Of a stretch of 64,000 nt of DNA, positions 11,040 through 21,725 are shown in pieces (the stretch's first letter is position 1; each line of letters starts with the position of its first letter). A program made the position numbers and the translations under genes. The stretch covers positions 261,502,231 through 261,566,230 of the forward strand of contig CM060912.1 in assembly GCA_030737875.1 (NCBI GenBank), written 5' to 3'. The notes under the pieces were generated by a model. That model was not told where the DNA came from and searched no databases. It saw only the letters and a program-made list of their open reading frames with translations. Source of the stretch: Allium sativum. Lineage: Eukaryota; Streptophyta; Magnoliopsida; Asparagales; Amaryllidaceae.

Positions 11040-11926
11040 TGTAACAAAAAAATGGCCACAACACCAAAGGTGTCTTCACAATACTTCACCAAAAGGTTAG
11101 AAATAAGAAAACGGGGCCATAATCACAAAATAAACGGTAAAAAGTAGAGAACACAAAGTTTAGAGTGGTTCGGGTTTTAAATGTAGCCTACATCCACTAT
11201 AGAGTCGATTCTCATTATCATATTTGAGTTTACAAAGCATGGATTTTCTCTCATTACATTCATTTTCTCTCTCACAAATAATTCTCTTTGATCTATTCAA
11301 ATTAGCCAAGGAACTTGATAGAATTCTCTAAGTGTGATGAGTGGTGATGTAGATTTACAACTTCTTGGACACTCGAGTGATTTTGGATGATTATATAGCG
11401 GATTTGGTGTTAGATCTTCATTTGGAGATGATTAGTGAGGGTAGAATCACTTAGAATGGTAGAGAAAATAGTTGGGCAGCCCTTCGAGGTCTTGGAAATT
11501 GATCCACATTAATGTGGAGGTCAGGTTCTATTTATAGGTGTGAGGAGAGGCTGAAATATAGTGTACAGGTTTTGGGTCGGCCTCAAAATTATTTTCGAAA
11601 ATGCCACTATCAGTTGTTGCCAGCTGTTGCCAGTTGTTAATTTTCCAGACTGACCCACTTGGTACTGACCGAGCCAGATGAGACCGACCGACCAGAATAC
11701 AACGTGCTAAACAGATCCATAACTTCTTTGAGAACGACCAACCCACTGTTATATGAAATTATGACTGACCCGTTCACTTTGTTTTGGACCGACCTGAATC
11801 CTCTGTTTACCAGACCGACCAGCCACATGACGAGACCGACCAACCATTTACTTTATTCCAGACCGACCCATTTGCTTTTTGTATAATCGACCCATCATTC
11901 AAACTCTGATTTTCGGTGGATTAACA
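11040..11926 (-). repeat. 3' LTR of the Tat element
   Basis: It aligns along its length with 28092-29000. In element orientation both start TGTTAATCC and end TGTTACA. It contains a run of GACCGACCC-type repeats at about 11650-11880 and a TATTTATAGG-like box near 11529 (plus-strand sense). Scattered substitutions against the other LTR suggest an older insertion than the LARD-like element. Confidence 0.9.
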
Positions 11927-12914
11927 TTTACCCGTCGGAGTTCGTAATTTTTTTATTTACAAAATATTATGAACTTCGAAACAAATACGTTGTGAGTTAG
12001 TGTATAATGATTGATCGATTAGTTTTTGAATGTCATATATATAGGTCGACATGTACATTGCATTATGGGTTGGACGTACTTGATTGCAGTGGGTCGGCCG
12101 TAACAGGCCTTTGTTGGATCGGTTTGGTCCATTACCTTTTGACCTTTATAAAGGAGCAATATGCTCATGTCCCTTCCACTACTATTTCATCTTGATTGAA
12201 GAAATTTCAATGGCGGCTACCTTTCTCCTCTGAAGGAAATTCATTCTCTAATATGCACTGCTTCAATTGACCTTCTCCATTCTCAATTCAATTCACCTCA
12301 ACAAACACCTGAAACCCTGTGTCGATTGCCGAAGTCGATTCTCATCACAAAATCCAGCAAATCGAAACCGAACTTAGGTATCATTCTTAATTTTTGGAAT
12401 ACCATGCTCATGTATAGGCGCTGATTTTGATTCAAAATTTGGGCAAAACTGGATTTGCGGTGAACTAAATCGCTCTTGGGTCTTTTAGGGTTTCGATCTA
12501 TAAAAATCTTGGTATAGAAATGATTTGAATGTTGATCAAAATGGATTGGAATAGGTTTGAGGTTGTGTATGAAGGACTTGAACTGTATAGAATTCATAAA
12601 ACTTTGATTTCACTCTGATGCACATGAGGTGTTTGCTGAAATGCTTGAACATTGAAATTTTTGAAGTCTGGCTCCAACTGTTCGTAACTTGTAATCGAGC
12701 TTTGAAAGATATAATCTGAATCAAACTTGATGGCATTAGGCTTCTTAGAAATTGGGTTTTAGTTTCATGCCCATGAGATATTTGTAGAAATGTGCGAGAC
12801 TTGAAATTGCATGAAATGTTCATGTTCCTATGCTCGATTTTGCTGTTGTAATTATGCTTGTATTTTGTCTGTTCTGATCGCATTTGCCAAAAAAATCACA
12901 AAACATGGTGTTCC
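11927..12914. other. Tat element sequence between 3' LTR and minisatellite; no gene seen
   Basis: About 1 kb between the LTR and the GACCCA repeats. It has only short frames with no recognisable product. A CT-rich, 5'-UTR-like block near 12180-12300 reads on the plus strand, so it could be the promoter and leader of the antisense ORF that follows; that is inference. No clear purine tract is visible next to 11926. Confidence 0.4.
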
Positions 12915-13330
12915 GGCTGCCACCGACCCACTTAGGTTCAGTCAAGGCCGACGCATTATGGGTCGGTTGAGGGCCGACCCAATATGGGTCGGTTGAGGGC
13001 CGACCCAATATGGGTCAGTCAAGACCGACCCGTTATGGATTAGCTGAGGCCGACCCATTGTGGGTTAGTTCAGACCGGCCCATTTTGGGTTGGCTGAGGC
13101 CGACCCATTGTGGGTCAGTTCAGACCAACCCGTTATAGGTTGGCTGAGGCCGACCCATTGTGGGTCAGTTCAGACAGACCGATTATGGGTTGGCTGAGGC
13201 CGAACCATTGTGGGTCAATTCAGACCGACCCATTATGGGTCAGTTCAGACCTACTCATTATGGGTTGGCTGAGGCCGACCCATTATGGGTCAGTTGAGGC
13301 CAACCTATTATAAGTTGGTTAAAATTGGTC
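12915..13330. repeat. GACCCA/TGGGTC minisatellite, 50-bp period (25-bp half units)
   Basis: Units of the form GGCTGAGGCCGACCCATTGT followed by GGGTCAGTTCAGACCGACCC repeat with GGCTGAGGC at 13042, 13092, 13142, 13192 and 13267, so 50 bp and once 75 bp. Each 25-bp half contains a GACCCA..TGGGTC palindrome. The LTRs of the same element carry looser copies of GACCGACCC. Confidence 0.85.
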
Positions 13331-13751
13331 CCCATATGCTTTGTGTTTTGAATGTGTTTTTCCGTATTGGTTCCTATCCTGCAATACAAACATACAAACA
13401 CTTGTTTTGGGCCAATATACTCTTTTGTCGATTGCCCATATCGACAATAAGTCAGATAATTGTTTAGAAAGTTTATGCACTAAACTATATGGCTTATACT
13501 TGAATGATATGTTTGTGCTAGAGTGCTTTATTGACCTTTTTAACTTAGTCACACATCTCCTACACAAACTTGAGCATTCAAACATAAGTTTGTAGTAAAG
13601 CTTGGAATTGACTAATCCCTTCATGACAACTTATAAATTCCAAACCTTACCTTTACTTAGTTGCATATAACACTTTTGACTTTAGGAAACGTGCACTTGT
13701 AGTTTGTTTTCAAGCACAGTTATTTGTGTAGAAATGGCCACTAGATAGAAA

Positions 13752-14201
13752 TTGCGCCAACAACTTAAAGAAGCATCTAAATCCACTCAAGCTGGTACTT
13801 CTTCCCAAGTTTATGATGTGGCTACAAGTAATGCTCCTGGATCAGATATTAATCCAGAATTCCCCGTGCCTAAACCTTTTACCGGAGTAACTAGTGAGAG
13901 AAAATCGATCCAACTTTCTGAGCGTTCATATAAGGGATTATGTGCTAAGTTTAATATTTTAGAAACTGATGCCAAATTCCCAAAAAAGAATGAATTTGCT
14001 GATTCCCCACCTCTTGGGTATGTTGCAGTTAACCGACACATGTTATCGATGGAAGCCATTCCTCTTTTCAATCCAATCTTGGAAATGGTCCTTAAGCGCT
14101 TAGCTATCGCTCCCATGCAATTACACCCGGATGGCTATGCCATTTTAATCGATTTATGTGTGCTTTTCATGAGAATCAAGCAACATACGCCTACTTTCTG
14201 A
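13752..14201 (+). pseudogene. Antisense extra ORF of Tat element, N-terminal part (gypsy-type transposon family, PF04195-like)
   Basis: A 149-codon open frame encodes a Ser/Thr-rich start, then a segment with PPLGYVAVNRHML, a proline-containing hydrophobic stretch, and LAPMQLHP-like wording (here IAPMQLHPDGYAILI). This resembles the conserved core of the plant 'putative gypsy type transposon' family found as an additional ORF in Tat elements. It lies on the plus strand while gag-pol is on the minus strand, downstream of integrase. The frame stops at 14201; related coding continues in other frames, so this is a broken copy. The biochemical role of these extra ORFs is not established. Confidence 0.7.
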
Positions 14202-15725
14202 GAAATCTGTTCTTTATACACCTTTAAAAGTAGGCAAGATAAGCCATCAATAGTTTTCGTCGAAGAAAAATATCCCAAAATTATAACTGATTTGTTGGAA
14301 AGCGTTAAGGGATTTGCAGATCATTACTTCTTCATATGGTGTCCCGACAGCTTTTATGGAAGTGGATGGAAGGAGGTGAGAATCTATTACCCACTACTCC
14401 TTTATTTCTTCTTACACTTAAGCTCTGAGTATTAAATCCTTTTATTGTTTTATAGAACTTCCATCTTCCGACCCAGAAGATACCGTTAGTCAAGAGTTGT
14501 TTGATTCTTTAAAAGTCATTGACGAAGGGGAGAGAAGTAGAAAATTCTTAATCACAGAGGGATTTCTTCGCCAATATCAACTCCTCCATCATTCTCTAAC
14601 TTTTGTACTAAACACAAATTTTAAGAAGGCAATTGCTAGAAATCCCCGACTACGGAAGCTTCTCTAAAGAAGTGCTCTGACATTGCGAGCAGTAGTAAGA
14701 CGCCTCCCAAGTCTAAGCTGGTTTTTGTTGGATAAGAGGAGTCTCAACAACACGAGGGTATGAGTGGACATGTTGAAAAGGAAGGTACTACCCTGGATCC
14801 GCGAAGGAAACTGAATGGGATGAGGAAGATAAAACTACTTCATACATCGTTTAGGACCAGACAAAGGGGACCAAACAATCTGGAGATGCTGAGGCAATTC
14901 CTAAGGATAATACAGATGCTGATAAGGTTGATGAGAACCCCACTATACAAGATATCCAAGGGGAGACTTCTATAGACACTTATCAGGGTTTAAGTGATCT
15001 TAGCTCAGCCAGAGATCTTATCTAGGGTGAAATTGTCATCCAACCTCCTAAACCTCAAACCACAGAAATAGGGAAAAATGCTTGCAAATCTAGGGATTGC
15101 CTTAGAACCGACTATAAAAATTGGTTCATTATTAGATACGCATTAGCAAATGTTTTACTTATTCCATGAGTTTACGATTCCTTGCATTAGTTTTCTGGAC
15201 TTGCCCCAGTATTTGTCAATGTGAGTACTAAATTTCTGCTTTGTCTCTTTTCCCAGGTCCATAAATTAGGCCCTCATTTATGAAAGATTTCAATGAAAGG
15301 TCGAGCCAATGTAATCCAAAACATCTTCTGGAAACTATTCGTCCCTCACAACATTCCCAACGATCCCATCATTCTCAATGTCCACAACTTCCCATCAATC
15401 TTAGCCAATTCCAGAACTTAGTGAAACTGACGATCAAAGGCGGTGGAGGCAGGACCATGAAGCTATGTTAGAAGAACAGAAGAGGAAGGAAGAGGAGAAA
15501 AAGAAAAGAAAAAGCGGGCAAAAGAGAGATAAGGATGAGCGAGGCAAAGACGACTCTCGGAAGCATCATAAGCCAGACAAACTTCCAATGGCAGACATTC
15601 AAATTACTTCCGATCAACCGTCCTTGGCCTTTCCATCCGTCACTCCAACTCCCGCTGACCTTCAAATAACTATACACAGACCTCGTTATGCTACCAGACC
15701 ATGCAACCTTGAGCTTACTGAATGA
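14202..15725 (+). pseudogene. Antisense extra ORF, degenerate middle part
   Basis: Short plus-strand frames continue the extra ORF with several stops and shifts. One stretch (about 14370-14458) looks like an intron, GTGAG... to ...TTTTATAG, between two coding-like segments. A highly basic segment at 15465-15560 is rich in Glu/Lys/Arg (EEQKRKEEEKKKRKSG), followed by a Pro/Thr-rich run. Part of the sequence GGATGTACTTTGACTTGGA is repeated at 15748 and 15840, a small internal duplication. I infer that it belongs to the extra ORF only from position and composition. Confidence 0.5.
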
Positions 15726-15884
15726 TTCAAGGGTTAGTGTCTACAAGGGATGTACTTTGACTTGGACATATACCCATGAAAAGTCCAAGAGGCTCAATCT
15801 GCTCTTATCCAACAAAAACCAGCTTAGACTTGGATAAGGGATGTACTTTGACTTGGATAAGATAAACGAATCATCCTTGGTGAG

Positions 15885-16535
15885 ATGGACACCATGAAAA
15901 GTCGCATGCTCACACAATTTGATGTTGTTAAAAGTCAGTTAGAGACACAAATAGATATGATCAAAAACCATGCTGAGAAACAACTGGGTGCTTGGTATAC
16001 GTTTTCTCATGTTCTCCAAAGTCTTAACGGGGAGAACATTGATAGAATCCTTACTTTAGAGAATGACAAGGTCGAGCTTATCAAGGCCCTTGAATCCCGG
16101 GACAAAACCATTTCTTCCTTTACTCAAAGAGATACAGAGCTGGCAGGCTTAGAGGATGAAAATAAGAGGCTTAAAGAACAGCTTGCTGCTGTGAAACAAA
16201 AGGAGAACACACTAGCAGCGCAAATCCAAGAGGCTCAATCTGCTCGACAACTTACTGAGTATCAACTAGCTATGGAAAAGAATGCTTACGCTACTCATCA
16301 GCAAGAAAATACTATTCTTCGAGAAAAGATCACCTCTCAAAGTGTGGCTCTTCCCATGGCACAAGCCAATAATAAAACTCTTGAGGAAGATAAACTTAAA
16401 GCTGAAGCTGCACTTGAAAAAGCTCAGATGGATGCTGATGCTTCCTTGTTCTATTTTTATGTCTATAGAGCTATGAGTCGGGGAAGCTTACATTATCTAG
16501 AAGATAAGTTCGCAGTTACTTTGGCTCTTGTCTAG
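15885..16535 (+). pseudogene. Antisense extra ORF, coiled-coil region
   Basis: A 216-codon open frame is dominated by heptad-like Leu/Ile spacing with abundant Glu, Lys and Gln (for example ENKRLKEQLAAVKQKENTLA). It predicts a long coiled coil over roughly residues 50-190. It ends at a stop at 16535 but the frame resumes at once with ERILEIDDGD, so the stop is probably a point mutation. Coiled-coil C-terminal halves are common in the plant gypsy-type transposon ORFs. Generic structural-protein matches would be expected in a search and should not be read as function. Confidence 0.65.
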
Positions 16536-17476
16536 GAGCGGATACTTGAGATTGATGATGGCGACCATAGTGAAGATGACCTTATTGAAGATCTTTTAAA
16601 TGAAGAATCCCGTGAAGCCTTAGCCGATGGGAAGACTCTACTGAAGAAAATGCGAGGATTGCTAAGTGACAGGGATGGAGTTTCCGGGGAGAAAGCCCAG
16701 GATATGACCAATATTGATGCCCCCATTGATCCTGTTAACATTGAAGCCTCTGACTCACAAACTCCGATTAATCCTCTTGCTGCTCTCAAAGAAAAGGAAA
16801 TAGTTACCGAGGAGAACAATGGAGATGACGAGGAAGATGAAAATGATGCAAGCAGAATTGAGGTTGAGGAGCATAGAAATATTCAAGCGAATTTTGAAGC
16901 CGCAGGTAAAACTGAAATTGTCCAAGCTATGTTACACTTAGACTTCCTATGCCCTTCACCTGGGACGACTACATTCTACGCTTATATTGATATGTTTTAG
17001 GTCAAATCTCACAACAATCTTCTCCCACTGTAGGTAAAACAACGAAAACTGAGGTCATTATTATTGATTCAACTTTAATGTCGATTCCTCCTGCATTTGT
17101 TACTACTCCTCCTCCTCCAGATGATGCATCTCTGTTTGGTGCTAAGACTTCAGGATTACAGGATACCTAAATTGGTGCGATAGCCAACTTGGACGATGAC
17201 TATATCCCTAGTTACGAAGATTCTGGAAACACTGACGAGACCCCAGAGAAGGAGGCTGAGGATCCAAAGAAGCAAAAAACTAAGCCTGCATCATCCTTGA
17301 ATCGTAGAGGAGGAAAGCGCGCTGCTAGGAAGAAAGGGATTATCACTATATCTTCCCAAGAACGTCCTAGCGGCCCGATAATCAAAGATGGAGGCCAACT
17401 AGCTAATACTCCTCCTTCTTCTACCAAGCCATCTTTAAGGTCAGGTGGCTCTAAGAACGGAAAGAAGAAGAAGTAG
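16536..17476 (+). pseudogene. Antisense extra ORF, acidic and Lys-rich C-terminal part
   Basis: Two open pieces (16650-17000 and 17189-17476) encode an acidic stretch (NNGDDEEDENDA), then a low-complexity tail with KRAARKKGI and GGSKNGKKKK. The basic clusters look like nuclear-localisation signals. A gap with a stop near 17168 separates them. The end at 17476 is followed by AT-rich sequence with no further frame. It belongs to the same broken antisense ORF by position; there is no independent gene call. Confidence 0.55.
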
Positions 17477-19449
17477 CGCATGTGACTGACTTTCTTTACT
17501 TTCTGTTATCTCCTTTTATGCACTGCACTTAGACCGGTTGTATATGCGAGTGTCGGTCCTCGCTTATTACTTCATGCTTATTATTTTTTCGCACATTTGT
17601 GTTAAAGCTTTTGTACTTGACTTTGTGTTAGACTTGTTCTTTTGCTGATGCGATGAAACTGTGTTCTGTGTTCTACTTGCTGTACTTAAGCTCTTTACTT
17701 TAGCTTTATTGTACTTTCTTGTTTTGCATTCCGCACCTGTTTCTTTATACATTTACAATACAAGTTATTTTGTATCATAAGTCCTTTGTTGTTGCAATGC
17801 CGAAGGCTATAATGATCTTGTGGTACGTTTTGTAAATAATAGTTTTTCTAGTTGTAGCTGTATTGCTTTCATACCGCAGATCATTACTAGCTGGGTCTAC
17901 TTTGTCAACTTCATTGAACTCTTTTGGTTTTGACTGAGGTGACACTCGAGACTTCTTTTCTGTGAGTAAACACCTTTTGTATTTACTACTGTAAAAGTCT
18001 CTGATCTTGCCTTTGCCCATTTCAAGAAATTCAACTTTGTTGATCGAGGTAGTCCTTACAACCGCCAAGCCTTCTTGTTTGGTGTAAAGTTGTGACGGGA
18101 TTATGGTATGTTTTTTGTGAGCATTATTGATTTATCTTAGTGCGATGGTGATGTTCCCATACCAAAGTTCATCACAGATTTTTCATAGGCTTGGTGTGAT
18201 CGACTACATCTAGAATCTCTTGGTTATGGCTAAAACACCGAAAATTCTTGTCGTAGTGGCTAAGTTTATTGCTTTTTCCATCACATTTGGGATTTCCTAG
18301 TTTGCTCATGACCCAAGGATTCTTAGCTTAGTTGATCAACTCATGCCTTATTAGTTGGAAAAGATTTCTTGTTTTTGTGCACCTGCTTGAGAGGTCTTAT
18401 ATTTTTGACCCAATGTTTTTTTTTTCCAATTGGTTAATTCAGACATAGGAGATGCTCACTATGCTGATGTATTCTAGCATCGGTGATTTTATTGGGTGCC
18501 CCCGGAGAGGTCTTTGGTTAAAATCCAACATTCGCCGCAGTCTGAATGGATCAGATGCTAATCGAATTAATTGGATGCCTTTAAGATGGTCTTTAAAGTC
18601 TGCCGATTGTCGAGCCTTAAACAATTGGACTTTAGTCTGGTCGGATGCCCTCGTAGAGGTCTTTTGCCTTCGAAGAGGTCTTTAAAGTCCAATTTTTTGT
18701 CGTAATCGGACCAGGCAATTACTGGTACTGACGATCAACTGGGTGCCCCCAGAGGGGTCTTCTACCCCCGAAGGGGTATTCTGGGGTCTGTTAGTCGTTG
18801 AGTTTGTGATCAACAGATGCTAACGAACTAATCAGGTTCCTCCGAAGAGGTCTTTGTAACCCGCCGATTACCGAGTCTGTGATCAGCAGACCCTAACAAA
18901 CTGATTGGGCACCTCAAAGAGTTCTTTAACTAGCTTCATTACGAGGGGCTTGGTTATTGCGCAGTTCCACGAGGTGGACGCCAACTCCATTGCCAGGTAC
19001 CTGTTGTATCAAGCTATCCTAGTATGGGGTTAGAGTCGCGAGTCTCTCCTTTTCAGGAGTTGCCCCTTTGGTGAAACCTGCAATTCTCCCATCCTCAAAT
19101 TTGATGTTGCACCATTTAACTGTCTGAATCTCGGTGGCCTTCATTTTTCTTGGCAAGGCGGTGCTTTACACCTTCGTATTTGTTGTGAATGGTGTTTATG
19201 ACACTCGTTGCTTAAGTTGTCCCTACCGAGGTTTGCTGTAGAGGTCACCAGATTTTGTTCAGGTTGTTAGTAGGAAATCGTTCGATGTCTTGCAATCAAA
19301 AATCATTTTTAGCAACTTCGAATGATTAATCAAAGATTTGCATATAAGATTTAGGCAAGCAACTTCACTTCTTCATTCATATGTACACAAAGTTTGACTA
19401 TAATGCATAGAAAGTATTTACAACTTTTTATGGGAACATGAATGAAAAG
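17477..19449. other. Tat spacer between antisense ORF and integrase, with GAGGTCTTT repeats
   Basis: No gene is seen. At about 18490-18930 a degenerate repeat recurs: GTGCCCCC(G/A)GA(G)AGGTCTTT or CTCGTAGAGGTCTTTTG, interspersed with CGATTG/GATCAGATGCTAA blocks, at 50-100-bp spacing. Read on the minus strand this lies just 3' of integrase. Confidence 0.55.
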
Positions 19450-20094
19450 TTAATTGTAGTAGCGACGTAGGTGATCGCTATTCCACGCCCTTGGGATTAC
19501 TACACCATATGTTGTCTTCAATTTGAAAGTACCGTCCAAGAGTTTCTGACTTATAACAAAAGGTCCTTCCCAGTTGGGTCCGAAAACCCCCGTTCCAGTC
19601 ATTATCTTCTTCAACACTAGATCTACCACTGCAAAGGTTCTCTGTTTGACTTTCGAATTGAAGTGTCTAGCAACCCTCCTTCGGTGGGCAACGACTCTTA
19701 GTTCTGCCACAGTTCTTCTTTCCTCTAGTAGATTAAGTGCTTCGAGTTGCAGCTTCTCATTCTCTGCTTGGCTGAAGTGATTCCTACGGTAAGTAGGTAC
19801 TTCTAGCTCTACCGGAACCATAGCTTCGAACCCAAAGGCAAGCGAGAACGGAGTATGCCCTATCGCAGTTTTGTGGGTTGTACGATACGCCCATAGTGCA
19901 AGTGGAAGTTCATCTACCCAACTACCTATGGCTTCTTCAAGACGCTTCTTAATAGTTGATTTTATGATTTTATTCACAGCTTCGAATTTCCCATTGGCCT
20001 GCGGATGAGTAACTGCTGAGAAACTCTTTTGAATCTTGTACTTGGTACAGATGCTTTTGAACTCATCGCTTTCAAATTGTGTTCTAATGTCCAT
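19450..20094 (-). pseudogene. Tat integrase, C-terminal half
   Basis: The 214-codon frame begins with the second catalytic region (MDIRTQFESDEF; usual form DNGTQF, so the Asp is kept but the next two residues differ). It includes HPQANGKFEAVNK with the catalytic Glu, then WAYRTTHKTAIGHTPFSLAFG and the C-terminal GPNWEGPFVI. This matches gypsy integrases of the Athila/Tat clade and has no chromodomain. A frameshift or stop separates it from the N-terminal half at 20142. Enzyme activity is improbable given the breaks. Confidence 0.9.
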
Positions 20095-20141
20095 AATTAT
20101 CTTCTATGGCACACCAATGATGTTCTTCAAGACTAAATTGA

Positions 20142-20756
20142 TTACCTTTTTAAAGTGATGGTGGCCAATGGCTCTGCTTCTGCCCATTTAGTGAAGCAAT
20201 CGACGGCTACAATGGCATACTTGAAATTGGACTTTGTTGTAGGGAGTGCTCCAATTAAGTTGATGCCCCAGACTGCAAATGGCCATGGACTGACCATTTG
20301 AGTTAGCTTTGTAGATGGTGTTCTAGGGATTTTCGCGAACCTCTGACATCGATCACATTTCTTGGTGTAAGTCGCGGAGTCTACGTTTATGTCAGGCCAG
20401 AAATAACCATATCGCAGAATTTTCTTGGCCAATGTATGTCCTCCTGTATGGGCTCCACATTCACCTTCATGAAGCTCTGCTAAGATAGCCCTAGATTCCT
20501 GTTTAGTCACGCATCGTAGCAAAGGCATGGAGAAGCCTCGCATGTATAAACAACCATCCTGAATAAGATATAAAGATGCTTTTCGGAGCAATTTCTTTCG
20601 TTTCTTTGAATCAATTGGGAGCTCTCCCGTGAGGAGATAATTTTTTATTAAAGTCATCCACGAGTCTGGCTCTATGGCGGTTTCCATGATCCAATCTATC
20701 TCACTATCATCGGTACTGGGATTCGAAAGGATTTCAACAGAAACTAGTCCCAACAT
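20142..20756 (-). pseudogene. Tat integrase, zinc-binding domain and start of catalytic core
   Basis: The 204-codon frame has an HHCC zinc-binding motif: H-x3-H pair in HEGECGAHTGGHTLAKK and C-x2-C in CDRCQRFAK. It is followed by WPFAVWGINLIGALPT and FTKWAEAEPLATIT. In related integrases the position shown here as Asn in GINLIG is the first catalytic Asp, so that active-site residue is replaced. Upstream, the frame is cut by the solo LTR at 20760 and continues as RNase H after 23632. Confidence 0.9.
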
Positions 20757-21012
20757 TTGTGTAACAACCCGTATTTCTAATAACCTGTTATAATATAAAT
20801 CGAGGCAGAATTTAATTCTAAAATCTGAATCAAGGGAAACGGGCTGTGCCGTTGCGTTCGTCTCGGAAAAATACGCGAAATAGAGTCCGAGTTTTCGAAA
20901 ATCGGAGTCCGTATGACCCGATTAAGGCCCATTGAAGTTTTCAGAAATTTCCATGTTGAAAACAAATTTGAAATTTCAAGTTCAAATTCAAGAATTAGGG
21001 CAAAGCAGCGCA

Positions 21013-21091
21013 GGCGGGAAAATTCCCGCCAGACCCCCCAAGTCGACAGGGGAGTCGACTTGGGCCTAAGGGGGTCGACAGCCCTGCCGAC
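21013..21091. promoter_or_regulatory. E2F-like palindrome and GTCGAC series in the solo LTR
   Basis: GGCGGGAAAATTCCCGCC (21013-21030) is a near-perfect palindrome containing TTTCCCGCC on the bottom strand. GTCGAC follows at 21042 and 21054 (12 bp apart), then 21074, then a mutated GCCGAC at 21086 (again 12 bp on). Order and distance to the TATA box mirror the block at 3813-3892. Confidence 0.6.
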
Positions 21092-21223
21092 AGGGGGTGG
21101 CACGGGCAGTTTTGCCTGGTGCACCATTCTGGGGTGTTGGCTGAGTCTTAGGGCCAGATTCGGTTTTAAGGACTGAGATTAGATCTAGTGTTTAATCCTA
21201 TGGCTAATAACACCCTAATCTTC

Positions 21224-21230
21224 TATAAAT
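21224..21230 (+). promoter_or_regulatory. Solo-LTR TATA box
   Basis: TTCTATAAATAAGCCCC aligns with CTCTATAAAAACACCCC of the 4.3-kb LTR. Its position about 465 bp into the LTR supports a core promoter. Confidence 0.65.
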
Positions 21231-21605
21231 AAGCCCCTAACCTACCCCTAAATCCTCATTATTCACTCATACAACTAAACTATGGCAAATTTGTTCCTCT
21301 CATGGCCTCCACCCTCATGTTAAAATTCCTAAGTTCATTCATATGAGAGATTTTAAATGCATACAAGTGTTTTCAAGCTTGTATGAGTGTTCTTAGCTTG
21401 CATTCAAGTCAAGTTGCAACATTTTTATTTCAAAGCAAGGGTTTTTATTGATTTGGCTCAAGGGTTTTCATTTGGAGCTTTCATATTGGGTTTTTGGTTA
21501 TTGCATAAGGGCTTCGTCTCAATCTTATATATATATATATTATTGAGTCTTCATAGCATTGTAAGCCCTTTACTATTTTCATTCTTAAACTATAAAGTTA
21601 AATGA

Positions 21606-21725
21606 ATGATGCAAGTTTGGTTGATCATTATATGCAAGTTTGGTTGATCATTATATGCAAGTTTGGTTGATCATTATATGCAAGTTTGGTTGATCATTAT
21701 ATGCAAGTTTGGGTTGATCATTATA
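21606..21725 (+). repeat. 23-bp tandem repeat, five copies
   Basis: ATGCAAGTTTGGTTGATCATTAT is repeated five times; the first copy is shortened and the last has one extra G. Copies are otherwise identical, so the expansion is recent. Each unit has a TGATCA palindrome. This array has no counterpart in the 4.3-kb LTR. Confidence 0.9.
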
